This document shows, piece after piece, positions 23,794-33,200 of a DNA stretch of 36,903 nt. Every line of letters begins with the position of its first letter. Position 1 is the stretch's first letter. Location of the stretch: the NCBI GenBank assembly GCA_017455385.1, contig JAFTBD010000025.1, forward strand, positions 1 to 36,903. The letters run 5' to 3'. Both the position numbers and the translations under genes were made by a program. Under the pieces are notes generated by a model. That model was not told where the DNA came from. It ran no database searches and worked only from the letters and a program-made list of their open reading frames with translations. Origin of the DNA: Clostridia bacterium. GTDB lineage: Bacteria > Bacillota > Clostridia > Christensenellales > CAG-1252.

Positions 23794-24542
23794 ACTGCCT
23801 CCTTTTGCGCCGCGACGTAATCAATGTACGCCTGCCCGACGCCTTCCGCTTCGTACGTCCGAACGATCCTATGCGCGAGAGGAGAGAAGACCACCTCGAA
23901 GAGGAGCTCCGCCACCGCGCCCGTCGCCGCGCACATCACGCATTGGAGCGCCGTCCAGCCGAAGAAATGATAACTCACGATGAATGCGAAGAGGATATTA
24001 TCGAGAAACTGCCCGATCACCGTGGAGAGATAACAACTGAGATAGAAGCTCGCCGTGGGGTGCGCCTTAAAGATGCGCCCGAAAGTGAAATTCAGGACGT
24101 TATTCGTCACCGCCGACGCCATGAATGCCACCGAGCTGCCGAGGATGACGTACCAGGACGAGCGGAAAGTGCCGTCCAATGCGCCATTCACGAGCGCGGG
24201 GCCGCCGATCGTCTCCACAAAGCTCTGCGACCACGTCCCCGGGATGTAACTCATCGCAAGGAAGATGACGGAGAAACAGAGGTTCACGAGGAGCGCCACC
24301 GCCGCGAGGATATTCGCCGCGCGCACGCCGAAGCGTTTGGTGACGACGTCCATCAGGAGAAATACGAGCCAGGAAAAGAGTATGCCGCAGTCCAAGGCGA
24401 GCCAAGACAGGTTCAGGTCGATGCTCTTATTCGCGAGGAGATTCATCGACACCACCGCCGTTACGAAGAGCGCCGTGATGAGGGATGGGATATTCCGCAG
24501 TAACAGTTTGGTTTCCGTAAAAAGGTTTTTGATCGTCGTCAC
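23790..24542 (-). CDS. yhhQ: VUT-family queuosine-precursor transporter (YhhQ-like)
   Basis: A 250-aa integral membrane protein with about six transmembrane helices (e.g. SLITALFVTAVVSMNLLANK, LDCGILFSWLVFLLMDVVT, ILAAVALLVNLCFSVIFLAM, and two near the C-terminus). MDVVTKRFG, and FYLSCYLSTVIGQFLDNILF with its buried Gln/Asp, are typical of the VUT/YhhQ family, which imports preQ0, preQ1 or queuine for tRNA modification. The class I preQ1 riboswitch covering its ribosome-binding site strongly supports this. It overlaps the following SDR by 4 nt. Start ATG24542 has AAGGAGGT 13-18 bases upstream with a small TCAC-GAAA-GTGA hairpin between, so spacing is unusual; a nearer site is not evident. Confidence 0.9.
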   Translation of the reverse strand: MTTIKNLFTETKLLLRNIPSLITALFVTAVVSMNLLANKSIDLNLSWLALDCGILFSWLVFLLMDVVTKRFGVRAANILAAVALLVNLCFSVIFLAMSYIPGTWSQSFVETIGGPALVNGALDGTFRSSWYVILGSSVAFMASAVTNNVLNFTFGRIFKAHPTASFYLSCYLSTVIGQFLDNILFAFIVSYHFFGWTALQCVMCAATGAVAELLFEVVFSPLAHRIVRTYEAEGVGQAYIDYVAAQKEAV

Positions 24543-24550
24543 TTTCGTGA

Positions 24551-24597
24551 CCTCCTTGTTTTTTATTCCGAAGATGGTTATGCAAGGAACATCTTCT
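24551..24597 (-). promoter_or_regulatory. Class I preQ1 riboswitch, translational type
   Basis: On the minus strand, stem P1 GAAGATG/CATCTTC encloses a loop beginning TTCCTTGC and ending AAC, followed by GGAATAAAAAACAAGG. Loop bases CCTTG can pair with tail CAAGG to make the H-type pseudoknot, and that tail is part of the AAGGAGG ribosome-binding site. The A-rich tail and the loop UUC match preQ1-I aptamers such as the Thermoanaerobacter one. Bound preQ1 would hide the ribosome-binding site and lower transporter synthesis. Confidence 0.85.
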
Positions 24598-24632
24598 ATC
24601 CATATAAATGCGCATACGCGCCAAGCACCTGT

Positions 24633-24662
24633 ATTGTAACACGGCGGGCGGTGGGTTGTCCA
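24633..24662 (-). promoter_or_regulatory. Probable promoter of the preQ1-controlled operon
   Basis: Minus-strand TGGACA (24662-24657) and TACAAT (24638-24633) with an 18-bp spacer, 36 bp before the aptamer. Confidence 0.65.
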
Positions 24663-24733
24663 CCGAAATCATAGCATTCGGAATAAGCAATGCCCTCTCC
24701 GCTTTCCTTCCGTGAGAAAATACAAAAAAACAC

Positions 24734-24762
24734 TTGCTTTCCACGCCGCAATGCTCTATAAT
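24734..24762 (+). promoter_or_regulatory. Promoter of tRNA-Ala
   Basis: TTGCTT (24734-24739), 17 bp, TATAAT (24757-24762), ending 12 bp before the tRNA. Confidence 0.85.
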
Positions 24763-24774
24763 ACAAAGGTGCTT

Positions 24775-24850
24775 GGGGATATGGCTCAGTTGGTAGAGCG
24801 ATACGTTCGCATCGTATAGGTCAGGGGTTCGAATCCCCTTATCTCCACCA
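24775..24850 (+). tRNA. tRNA-Ala (CGC anticodon)
   Basis: A 76-nt cloverleaf with encoded CCA. Acceptor GGGGATA/TATCTCC contains the G3-U70 pair, the identity mark of alanine tRNA. D arm GCTC/GAGC, anticodon stem ATACG/CGTAT with loop TTCGCAT (anticodon CGC, reading GCG), T arm AGGGG-TTCGAAT-CCCCT. The CGC isoacceptor fits a GC-rich genome. Confidence 0.97.
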
Positions 24851-24877
24851 AAATGTCGGATTTATCCGACATTTTTT
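24851..24877 (+). terminator. Terminator of tRNA-Ala
   Basis: AAATGTCGGA-TTTA-TCCGACATTTTTT directly follows the CCA end. Confidence 0.92.
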
Positions 24878-25004
24878 ATCCCTAACAGAGGATGAGAACC
24901 GAGAGCGAATAGGAAACGCCACCGTGCGGCGTTTTCAGCGGCTGACCGAAGCTCCGAGCAAGGTGAAAAAAACAAAACGTTTTGCCTTGCAAGGAGCAAA
25001 AGGA

Positions 25005-25027
25005 GAATCCCCTTGTCTCCACCAAAA
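25005..25027 (+). repeat. Copy of the tRNA-Ala 3' end (possible att-like scar)
   Basis: Twenty-three bases, GAATCCCCTT-G-TCTCCACCAAAA, repeat 24831-24853 with one mismatch. The rest of the tRNA is absent. Between the two copies lie the terminator, a GAAACGCC/GGCGTTTTC hairpin (~24921-24942) and an AT-rich GCAAGG/CCTTGC hairpin (~24959-24990), and no gene. Such 3'-end duplications arise when elements integrate at tRNA genes, but no integrase is present. Confidence 0.7.
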
Positions 25028-25063
25028 ACAACCGATTCGCACTCGCGAGTCGGTTGTTTTGTT
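25027..25063 (+). terminator. Terminator-like hairpin after the tRNA 3'-end copy
   Basis: AACAACCGA (25027-25035) pairs with TCGGTTGTT (25050-25058), followed by TTGTTT. It lies right after the duplicated tRNA end, mirroring the real tRNA-terminator arrangement. Confidence 0.75.
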
Positions 25064-25201
25064 TCTTTTACGAACGCAAGAGCAATCTTTACATCATTCT
25101 CACTTTGGGGTGCATATATCGCCGCTTTACGGCGGTATCGCCATATTTAACCAGTCTGTTCAAGAAACACACATTCGATTAATCAAAAAGGGAGAAATAA
25201 A

Positions 25202-25858
25202 ATGAATCATCCTATAACATTTCATTTTGCAGTCTGTATCGACGGCACCAAATCAATGGCCCCCATTTTGGATGCCGTGAAAGCCAACATCGAAGATCTG
25301 ATAAGAGCCCCTATTGAGGCGGATTATACTTTTGATTATCTCTGCCTCGAGGACGCTCGGATCAAATTCTTTGTTTTTCGCGATCATTCCATTCAAGAAA
25401 CGGACTGGGTATCATTACTGGAAGAACCTGACTGTTTCGATTACGTCAAAAACCTCGTCGCAGAAGGCAAGATCGAGCCAGGCTACGATGCTATGGACAC
25501 GCTTATCCGCGCGACCGATGCCATGTTCCCTATCAAGCTACGAGACTACGCAGGACTCCTCCTATTCACCAATTCCCCTTACTTCACTGCAGACGTTCTC
25601 CACTACGATTACGGCGAATTCAGCACATTGGATACTTGGTGGGAGTATTGGAAGAAAAAGAGTTATAACTGTGGATTCGTGAAGATCTATGCGCCTCTAC
25701 CGACAAAAACTTCCGACGAGGACCAATCTTGGGCAGAATGGACGAATGGTCCGAGCCCCCTCTACACGCCTATAAATGAAGACTCCGCATCGGATGTTAT
25801 TGCGGACAGCATAGACGAGTGGCGTTCATGCTTCCTGGATGACGATAGAGATGCGTGA
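25202..25858 (+). CDS. von Willebrand A-like domain protein, orphan
   Basis: A 218-aa soluble protein with a vWA-like fold. It begins with a hydrophobic strand leading to DGTKSM, a MIDAS variant (Asp14-x-Thr16-x-Ser18), and GYDAMDTLIRA fits the next metal-loop helix. The usual later Asp (TDG) is replaced by LFTNSPYF, so metal binding may be partial. The C-terminal third is acidic. vWA proteins of this size work in stress-response or protein-assembly modules (for example TerY-like), but no partner genes are nearby. Ribosome-binding site GGGAG seven bases before ATG25202. Codon use is more AT-rich than the housekeeping genes, and it follows the duplicated tRNA end, so acquisition by transfer is plausible. 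Confidence 0.75.
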   Translation: MNHPITFHFAVCIDGTKSMAPILDAVKANIEDLIRAPIEADYTFDYLCLEDARIKFFVFRDHSIQETDWVSLLEEPDCFDYVKNLVAEGKIEPGYDAMDTLIRATDAMFPIKLRDYAGLLLFTNSPYFTADVLHYDYGEFSTLDTWWEYWKKKSYNCGFVKIYAPLPTKTSDEDQSWAEWTNGPSPLYTPINEDSASDVIADSIDEWRSCFLDDDRDA

Positions 25859-25889
25859 ACCAGATAAAAACCCAATAAAACAGCGGTCG

Positions 25890-26096
25890 AGAAACTTCGA
25901 GACGCGGCGTAGCCGACGGCAAATAGCGAGCTTGATGAGAAACATCTCCACCTTATTGAAAAATTGGATGAGATCCTTCAACTGCGTTCAGGATGACATC
26001 TATATTTTCGCGCAGCGTCTCCATTATTCCGAATTCCGCATTCCGAATTAGAGCATAGCGTTTCAGTTCCGCATTCCGCATTCCGAATTCCGCATT
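25890..26096. repeat. ~160-bp dispersed repeat, copy 2, with flanking module
   Basis: 25939-26096 is a direct copy of 17733-17901. It is preceded by GCGTAGCCGACGGCAAATAGCGAGC, a module also in 1375-1403 and 36820-36851. Its end reaches the stop codon of the peptidase E gene. Confidence 0.8.
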
Positions 26097-26805
26097 AAAG
26101 CGTCAGCGCCTTTATCTCTTTCTTTTTCGTTTCGCCGGTCGCGCTTCGCGTCAAAAGGTAGGCTTTGCCGCCGGCGGAGAGGGCGCCCTGCATCACGCCG
26201 TCCTCGAAGAGGAGCGCCGCGTCGTCCTCGATGGCGTAGGCATAATCGTAGCCTTCGCGGGCGAAGACCTCGTCGAATTCGGGACGTTGGTTATAGTGGG
26301 GCGTGGCGGCACCAATAAATTTCCCCATGCCTTTCGCGGGGCAGAACTCCCCTTCCACCAAAGAATCGGTGTACATATCCTCAAACCAACAGATGGCGCC
26401 CGCGGAGAGACCCGCGAGGATGGCGCCGCGCTCATAAGCCTCCCACACCATCTTATCAATGCCCGTCTCTCTCCACACGTCGATGAGGAAGAGGGTGTCG
26501 CCCCCGCCGACGTAGATGACATCCGCCTTGTCGATCTTCTCCTTGACGTGCTCCAAGGTCATCAGCCCTTTGGTGAGGATGGCGATGTCGCTCTTGAAGT
26601 CGAAAAGGGAGGTGTAGGTCTTGCGGAAACTATTAAAATAGGGATTGCTGTCATGGCTCGCCGTGGGGAAAAAGAGAGCGTAACCGCGGGGTCCGTCCGT
26701 GATGCGGCTACGTGCGAGGTCTGTGATGTATTTGTCTATGGGAGCGGTGGTCTTATTGCGGATCTCGCCGCCGCCGATGGGAATGAAGATCTTTTTCACG
26801 ATCAC
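26095..26805 (-). CDS. pepE: Peptidase E-like (family S51) dipeptidase
   Basis: A 236-aa serine peptidase of the S51 type, which cleaves Asp-X dipeptides in the studied enzymes or processes cyanophycin fragments in relatives. It has the start FIPIGGGEIRN, VIYVGGGDTLFL, the nucleophile elbow AGLSAGAICWFED and the histidine loop ATPHYNQRPE. Cytoplasmic. Start GTG26805 overlaps the typA stop as GTGA, with no clear ribosome-binding site; GTG26799 is an alternative. The final codons and stop (ALTL, then TAA) lie in or next to a dispersed repeat whose other copies share the sequence GACGCTTTAAT-like, so the C-terminus may have been reset by the repeat. No terminator is visible after it. Confidence 0.9.
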   Translation of the reverse strand: MIVKKIFIPIGGGEIRNKTTAPIDKYITDLARSRITDGPRGYALFFPTASHDSNPYFNSFRKTYTSLFDFKSDIAILTKGLMTLEHVKEKIDKADVIYVGGGDTLFLIDVWRETGIDKMVWEAYERGAILAGLSAGAICWFEDMYTDSLVEGEFCPAKGMGKFIGAATPHYNQRPEFDEVFAREGYDYAYAIEDDAALLFEDGVMQGALSAGGKAYLLTRSATGETKKKEIKALTL

Positions 26806-28628
26806 TCGGCGTTCTTCTTCTTGAAGTTCTCCTTCGCGCGGTACATATTGCTCATAATGATCTTACGTACGCGGAGGGACTTCGGAGTGACCTCGAGGAT
26901 CTCGTCCTCGCCGAGGAATTCGATCATCTCTTCGAGGCTCATCCTCTTGATGGGAGTGAGGCGGAGCGCCTCGTCGCTGCCCGACGCGCGCATATTGGTG
27001 ATGTGCTTCTTCTTGCAAACGTTGACGACGATGTCGTCCGACTTGGGCGTGTAGCCGACCACCATGCCTTCATACACCTGCGTGCCCGGTCCGACAAAGA
27101 GGGGGCCGCGGTCCTGCGCGTTGAAAAGTCCGTAGGTCACGGCTTCGCCCGTCTCGTATGCCACGAGAGAGCCGAAATTACGCATCGTGATGTCGCCCTT
27201 ATATTCCTCATAGCCGAGGAAGATGGTGTTCAAGACGCCCTCGCCCTTGGTGTCGGTGAGGAACTCATTCTTATATCCGATCATACCGCGCGCGGGCATT
27301 TTGAACTCCAAACGGATGCGGCTGCCCATCGGGGTCATGGTCACGAGTTCGCCGCGGCGACTGCCCAGCTTCTCCATCACGGCGCCGACGCTGGTCTCCG
27401 GCACGTCCACGATGACCTGCTCGATGGGCTCCAGCTTCTTGCCGTCTTCATAGATATAAAGCACCTTCGGCATAGACACCGCGAATTCGTAACCCTCGCG
27501 GCGCATCGTCTCAATGAGGACGGAGAGATGCATCTCGCCGCGCCCTTTCACGAGGAAGGTGTCGGTGTTGTCCGTGTCCTCCACGCGGAGGGAAACGTCT
27601 TTCAGGAGCTCCCTATACAGTCTCTCGCGCAAATGACGGGTGGTGACGTATTTGCCCTCTCTCCCCGCGAAAGGAGAGTCATTGACCATGAATCTCATCT
27701 CCAAGGTGGGCTCGCCTATTTTCATAAAAGGAAGGGGCTCCACGCACTCCGCCGCGCAGAGGGTGTCGCCGATGGTGATATTCTCGCTGCCGCTGAAGCA
27801 GATGATGTCGCCCACCATGGCGCTCTCGACGTTTACGCGCTTCAAGCCGTCTATCTGCATCAAGGTGACGACGCGGGTCTTATAAGGTTCTTTGTCGCCG
27901 TGGAAAGAGGTGACGACCGCCTCCTGCCCGACTTTGATGACGCCGCGCTCCACCCTGCCGATGCCGATCCTGCCGACGTAATCATTGTAGTCGATGGAGG
28001 AGACCAATACCTGCATGGGAGCATTCTCGTCCCCCTCGGGCGGGTCGATATAATTCACGATGGTCTCGAAGAGGTCGGTGAGGTCTGCTTTCTGCTCCAC
28101 CGTCATCGAAGACGTGCCGTTCCTGCCGCTGCAATACACGACGGGAGAAGACAGCTGCTCATAGTCCGCGTCGAGGTCGATCATCAGGTTCAGCACCTCG
28201 TCCACCACCCGCTGCGGCTCTGCGTCGGGGCGATCCACCTTATTCACGCAAATGATGATCTTATGCCCGAGCTCCAAGGCTTTCTGAAGGACGAAACGGG
28301 TCTGCGGCATCGGACCTTCCACCGCGTCCACGAGAAGAAGCACGCCCGAGACCATCTTGAGGACACGCTCCACTTCGCCGCTGAAATCCGCGTGCCCTGG
28401 GGTGTCGATGATATTGATCTTGACGTCTTTATAATACGCCGCCGTATTCTTGGCGAGGATGGTGATGCCGCGCTCTCTCTCGAGGTCGCCGCTGTCCATC
28501 ACCCTCTCGTCCACGTGCTGATTGGAGCGGAAGATACCGCCCTGCTTCAACATCTCGTCCACGAGAGTGGTCTTGCCGTGGTCGACGTGCGCAATGATCG
28601 CTATATTTCTGAGATCTTTCCGTATCAT
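26802..28628 (-). CDS. typA: Ribosome-associated GTPase TypA/BipA
   Basis: A 608-aa translational GTPase of the EF-G family. G-domain motifs: [10 protein letters not shown] (G1), the effector region with RERGITI (G2), DTPGHADF (G3), NKVDRPDA (G4). Domains resembling EF-G II, III and V follow, then the BipA-specific C-terminal domain ([35 protein letters not shown]). It acts on the 50S subunit in assembly and stress adaptation. Start ATG28628 has AGGA eight bases upstream. A consensus-like promoter precedes it, and pepE is co-transcribed downstream. Confidence 0.97.
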   Translation of the reverse strand: MIRKDLRNIAIIAHVDHGKTTLVDEMLKQGGIFRSNQHVDERVMDSGDLERERGITILAKNTAAYYKDVKINIIDTPGHADFSGEVERVLKMVSGVLLLVDAVEGPMPQTRFVLQKALELGHKIIICVNKVDRPDAEPQRVVDEVLNLMIDLDADYEQLSSPVVYCSGRNGTSSMTVEQKADLTDLFETIVNYIDPPEGDENAPMQVLVSSIDYNDYVGRIGIGRVERGVIKVGQEAVVTSFHGDKEPYKTRVVTLMQIDGLKRVNVESAMVGDIICFSGSENITIGDTLCAAECVEPLPFMKIGEPTLEMRFMVNDSPFAGREGKYVTTRHLRERLYRELLKDVSLRVEDTDNTDTFLVKGRGEMHLSVLIETMRREGYEFAVSMPKVLYIYEDGKKLEPIEQVIVDVPETSVGAVMEKLGSRRGELVTMTPMGSRIRLEFKMPARGMIGYKNEFLTDTKGEGVLNTIFLGYEEYKGDITMRNFGSLVAYETGEAVTYGLFNAQDRGPLFVGPGTQVYEGMVVGYTPKSDDIVVNVCKKKHITNMRASGSDEALRLTPIKRMSLEEMIEFLGEDEILEVTPKSLRVRKIIMSNMYRAKENFKKKNAE

Positions 28629-28667
28629 ATCGTTTTTCCTACCGATTTTTTACTTTTAACAAAGTAA

Positions 28668-28696
28668 ATTGTACTCTCCGTGCGTTTCCCCGTCAA
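28668..28696 (-). promoter_or_regulatory. Sigma-A promoter of typA
   Basis: Minus-strand TTGACG (28696-28691), 17 bp, TACAAT (28673-28668). Confidence 0.85.
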
Positions 28697-28783
28697 GCAA
28701 AAATGCAAGAGCGCCATCCTGTTTTTCCCAAGAACGGACGGATGCGACGGAAACGCAAACGAACGCGCCTTTCGTCCACGACG

Positions 28784-28818
28784 AAAAAAGTCTCCTCGCC
28801 GTATAAGCGAGAAGACTT
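28784..28818 (-). terminator. Terminator of the giant-lipoprotein operon
   Basis: On the minus strand AAGTCTTCTCGC pairs with GCGAGGAGACTT around a seven-base loop and is followed by a T-run. It lies 32 bp after the stop at 28851. Confidence 0.9.
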
Positions 28819-28850
28819 TATCGTAAGGTCTCTTTGATTTATTCAACAAT

Positions 28851-30233
28851 TTATTCCGCCTCGACCCAGCCGGGCTGAGAAGCGTACTTCTTGATGATGT
28901 CCGCGGTGTAGGTATCCTTCTTGATGTCGGGATCCTCGGCGTTCAGGATGCCGTCCGCAACCAAGGAATCATAGTCCCAGTAGAAGACGCCTTCGTAGTC
29001 CGTCACGCTGCTGCTGGAGCCGCTCGCATTAAAAGCACCGACTTTCACAGACGCATCGCCTGCCCATTCCTCCCAGTCTTTGAAACTGCGGATGTAGCCG
29101 TTGTCCCAGATCTTGAGATTCACTTTCAGACTGCTGAACTCGAGGTTCTCGCTGTTGCTACTCGTGCGGAGGTATTGACGCGCGACCTTGACCGTCTCCT
29201 CGTCCGTGCAATCCACGTCGAAGGTGATGTCATAATACTTCTGCTCATTGTCTTTGAGGATCTTGATCTCGACGTTGCGGATGGCTTCCTTATGATAATT
29301 GAAGTTATTGATCTCCTTCGGATCGCCACCATACACGAACGCTCTCTCGAGGAACTCATCGTAGTCGGTGATGACTTCGTCATACTCCTCATAGATACCG
29401 GACTTATTCGCCACACCGAGATTCAGGAAGGGAAGCTCGGAAGAGAACACCTTCGTTACGTCCGATTCGCCGTTACCGACCCTTGCCGAGGTGCCGGACA
29501 TCATGACCGCTCTGTACTTGCCGTCTGCGGGCGCATACGTGCGCTCCTGCTTGTCCAGAACCTGCGAAAGCAAGTCGGTCGTGCCCATATTGACCTTCGT
29601 GAGTTTCGCGCCTTTTTGATAATAATAGACGCCGTTATCCTGCACCTTGAAGGCACGAACGGTCATCTCGCCTTCCGCCGCTCCGCCGACTACAGCCGTG
29701 CCGGAGCCTTGCGCGATCATCACGCACTGCGCGGCATTCTTTTTATTCACGTTCGCGAGCGCATAGAGCTCCATCGCCGCTTCCGCCTTCTCGGCGTCGG
29801 TGGCACCACTTGTCAATGCGTGATCCAGTTTCGCTTGAAGCTCTGCGGAAATGGTGGTCTCCACTGCGGGTCTCGCGGGGTGGGTATTGAGGGGCTCGCT
29901 GGGGATATCCTCATTCAAGATCCAAGAGATCAAAAAGAACAGCGCCACCGCGAGCAAGATCGCCGCGAGCACGCCTCCGACGATGATGAGCGCCAGCTTG
30001 CCTTTGCCGAGCTTCTTCTTGGGGGGCTTTTTCGCCTCTGCATTCTCCGCCACGACTTCTTCGTAATTCTCGCGAAGCTCCACCGTGGTGGCATTCTCGG
30101 CAGGTGCCACGAATTCTTCCACAGAGGCGGCTTCTCCCGCGGGAGCCTCCGTCACCTCTTCTGCAGGGGCGGCATTCTCCGTCGTGGTCTCCTCGCCGAT
30201 CTCGGCGGGCGTTGTCTTATTCTCTTCTTCCAT
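28851..30233 (-). CDS. Single-pass membrane protein with acidic cytoplasmic tail, unknown function
   Basis: A 460-aa protein. Residues 1-67 are Glu/Ala/Thr-rich and low complexity, followed by a basic patch (KKPPKKKLGKGK), one transmembrane helix (~80-104, LALIIVGGVLAAILLAVALFF) and a ~350-residue outside domain. By the positive-inside rule the acidic tail is cytoplasmic. The outer domain has helical then mixed segments, with no catalytic motif I recognise. Start ATG30233 has AAGGAGG four bases upstream. It begins 15 bp after the stop of the giant lipoprotein and ends at a strong terminator, so the two form one operon and probably work together at the cell surface. Confidence 0.85.
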   Translation of the reverse strand: MEEENKTTPAEIGEETTTENAAPAEEVTEAPAGEAASVEEFVAPAENATTVELRENYEEVVAENAEAKKPPKKKLGKGKLALIIVGGVLAAILLAVALFFLISWILNEDIPSEPLNTHPARPAVETTISAELQAKLDHALTSGATDAEKAEAAMELYALANVNKKNAAQCVMIAQGSGTAVVGGAAEGEMTVRAFKVQDNGVYYYQKGAKLTKVNMGTTDLLSQVLDKQERTYAPADGKYRAVMMSGTSARVGNGESDVTKVFSSELPFLNLGVANKSGIYEEYDEVITDYDEFLERAFVYGGDPKEINNFNYHKEAIRNVEIKILKDNEQKYYDITFDVDCTDEETVKVARQYLRTSSNSENLEFSSLKVNLKIWDNGYIRSFKDWEEWAGDASVKVGAFNASGSSSSVTDYEGVFYWDYDSLVADGILNAEDPDIKKDTYTADIIKKYASQPGWVEAE

Positions 30234-30248
30234 AATTCCTCCTTATTA

Positions 30249-33200
30249 TCAGGCGGGGACGGTAACGGAGCCCGTCTTCAACGCCTTAGAATAATTCTCT
30301 ATTTTCACCGTGATGATGTAGTAATAGGTGGTGCCCGAAACGAGCGCTTCCGTATACTCCACTTCATGGTCTTCGTCACTATAATACGTCACGACATAGC
30401 CGTGTGTCAAGTTTTCTGTAGTGTAGAAGCGATCCAGCTCCTCGACGCCGACCGCGCTGTACACGGTGTAATCGAAGTCGGTCTTGACCGCATTCCACTT
30501 GACGCCGCTCACCACGATCTCCGAATCGGTGAGTCCGAGCTCGTGGAGGGTGATGGTGTATTCCTTGCCGGCATTATTCTCGCCTACGGCGTAATCCGGA
30601 TCCACCGAACGAACGACGATGGCATAGGGGATGACGTCGTAAGGCGCCACGTTCCTGTAATTCACGTCGCGGAGCAAGACGGACTCCGCATCATTCACGG
30701 ACATCGTCACCGAGACCCCGTAAGAGCCGCTGGTCGCCGTGATCACGTAGCCGCGCGTCTTATTGTAGTCCAAGCCCTTCGAGAGAGCATTCTTATTCAC
30801 CGTGCCGTCCACGAGCACGACCACTTCGTCCTCGATATTCTTCGGCGCGACGGTGAAGTCGATCATCGCCGTGCCCTTATAGAGCCCGTGACCGTCCACG
30901 TTCACGCACAGCGAGTAAGCGCCTGCGTGCAGGGTCTCATTCATCGCGATGGGCTCTGTCTCACCCTTGACGGTGATATACCTATTCTGATACTTCTCTT
31001 CCACCGCGCCGAGCTTGAAGTTGTCGACAAATGCGTCGATCACTCTCGCAGGCGTCAGATAGGTCTCCAAGGTGTCACCGTAAGCCAAGGTGTAAGAATC
31101 CACCTTGAATACGACGCCCGGGGTGACCGGTGTCTGATCCGCCGTGTGTTCTCTGTTGAAGAGCTCTTGATCCGCGCCGCGCACCGCCACGCTTAGGTTA
31201 CTATTCCACAGACGCACGCCGAGACGGCTGTACTCATCACGGATCCACTCGAAGACCAAGCCTTCGCCCGCCGCCGCCGACTTGTATTCGCGAACGCGCA
31301 CGGGTGCGGAGCCGTCGGTAAAGGAGATCTCGAGCTCGGTGGGCATCTGCGGCACACCGTCCACGATGGTGACGAGATCGTCCACGTGGTGGAAATACTC
31401 CTCAAAAGTACCGTCGAGCGCCGTCACCTTCTCATAGAAGGGAGTCACGCCTCCGTTCACGATGCCGATGGATGCCACCCTCTTCGCCATGACATGCACC
31501 TCGTAGCCGGCGATCGGCTGATAGCCGCCGCTCTCATTGCCGACGTAGACGCGGAAATCTTTATGCGTCGCCTCGCTCTTGCGCCCGCTGCCGTCATAGG
31601 AGAGGCTGATGTCCGAGATGTCGTAACGGAGATCCAAGGGATATTTGTGCAGGTCACCGACGAACTGGACCTCCACCTTGAGATGCGCCTCGTTGCCGTA
31701 AACGTTCTTGCCGAAAGGCTCTTGCGCATAGCAATCCACGTAAATGTAGGGCTGCGAGCTGCCGTCTATCCAAACGTACGCGATCTCACGCGATTTGATA
31801 TTCACTTCCACGCCGATCTTGACATTCGGGAGGTCGTCTCCGAGCTCGAGCTCCGCATAGACGGGGAAGCCGACGGGATCATCCGTGGGGTTATATTTAT
31901 AGGTATTGCCGAGCTTGGTCGCTAAAGGGTCCACCTTGGAGATGTCCCACTTGGCGGTCGTGCGAACGGGGAGCCCATTGAGCTCGAACGTGAGATAACG
32001 CGGATAGGACTGCTGAGAGTCGGGAGAGACGTAATACGGATTCATCTCGAGGGAGAATGCGTAGCTGAAAGTCTCTTTACTGCCACTGCGAGTGCCTGCG
32101 CCCTCGATGCGTTTGACCGCGCTGCCGTCTTCCGTCGCCGCGACTTCCGAACTGACGGCGGCGAGGATGCCCGCCACGTCAAGATTCTCGAGAACGGTCG
32201 CTTCGAGCACGACTTCTATCTTGATCTCGCCATAGCCGACGTTATCATCGCCGATGACAGCCGTGCAGAGGTAGCCTCCGCTGATATTCTGGACGGGGGT
32301 GCCCTTCGCGAGCTCGGTCTCGAAGAGGGTCGAGAAAGCGTCATAGCCCTCCCAACGGACGATATCGATCGTCTTGTCGCGAGAGATCTCGCCCGACTTC
32401 TTCACGTAAAGTTTCTTGGGATAAGTCTCCGCCTTGCGCGGATCATTCACTTTATAATTCTTGTCGCCGTCCGCCGTGAGCAAATAGAATTTCACTGTCT
32501 TCTTCTCGGCGATGGTGTCGTCCGTATACACCTCGTCGGACATCCCTATCGCGGGCGCGACGTAGGTGGCGACGGGGATATTCTGTCCTCTGACGACGGC
32601 GATGATCCTCTTTTCTTTCGAATCATTCTGCGTCAAGAAACCTGCCGTGACGATATCCGTCTTCTTCTTATACGCGGAGAGATCCCACGAATCGACGGAG
32701 ACGTCCGCATATTCGGACTTATCCTCGCTGAGATAGATGCGGATCGTGGACGGATAACTCTTCTCGTCGTAATAACGGAGCACATTCGACATCGCGTCCC
32801 GCACGGAGAAGATCAAACGCTTCTCGCCGTTATTCTCCGCGTAGGAGAGGTCGCCGCCCGAAACGGCGGTGCCGTCCGGTGCTACGTAGGCGGGAACGCT
32901 GATCTTGCCTCCCTCCGTCACGAAGTCGCACCCATAAGCGTGCGCACGCTTGAAGGTGAAAGACACCGTAATGGGTTCGCTGCCGACACGGCTCGTCCCG
33001 ACGTAGGTGCCGCCGTTCACGAGATCGCTCTCTTTGAACCCGTTCTCGAAGGACCAATCCGCGGCGAGGCGCGTGGTGAGCCCCTCCTCTTCGCCCTTAT
33101 TATAGGTGACGAGGATATAGGTCGGATAACGATAGGTGAAAACGTTTACGTCATCGAAGACGTAGGCATACATCTCCGAGGTCTTCTCCGCGATGGTCGC

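Noticed and set aside
29175..31196. 673-codon open frame on the + strand, opposite the membrane protein and the end of the giant lipoprotein
   Set aside because: Its translation is His/Arg/Val/Asp-rich low-quality sequence typical of the antisense of GC-rich genes, without a ribosome-binding site; the minus-strand genes have signal sequence, domains and terminator.
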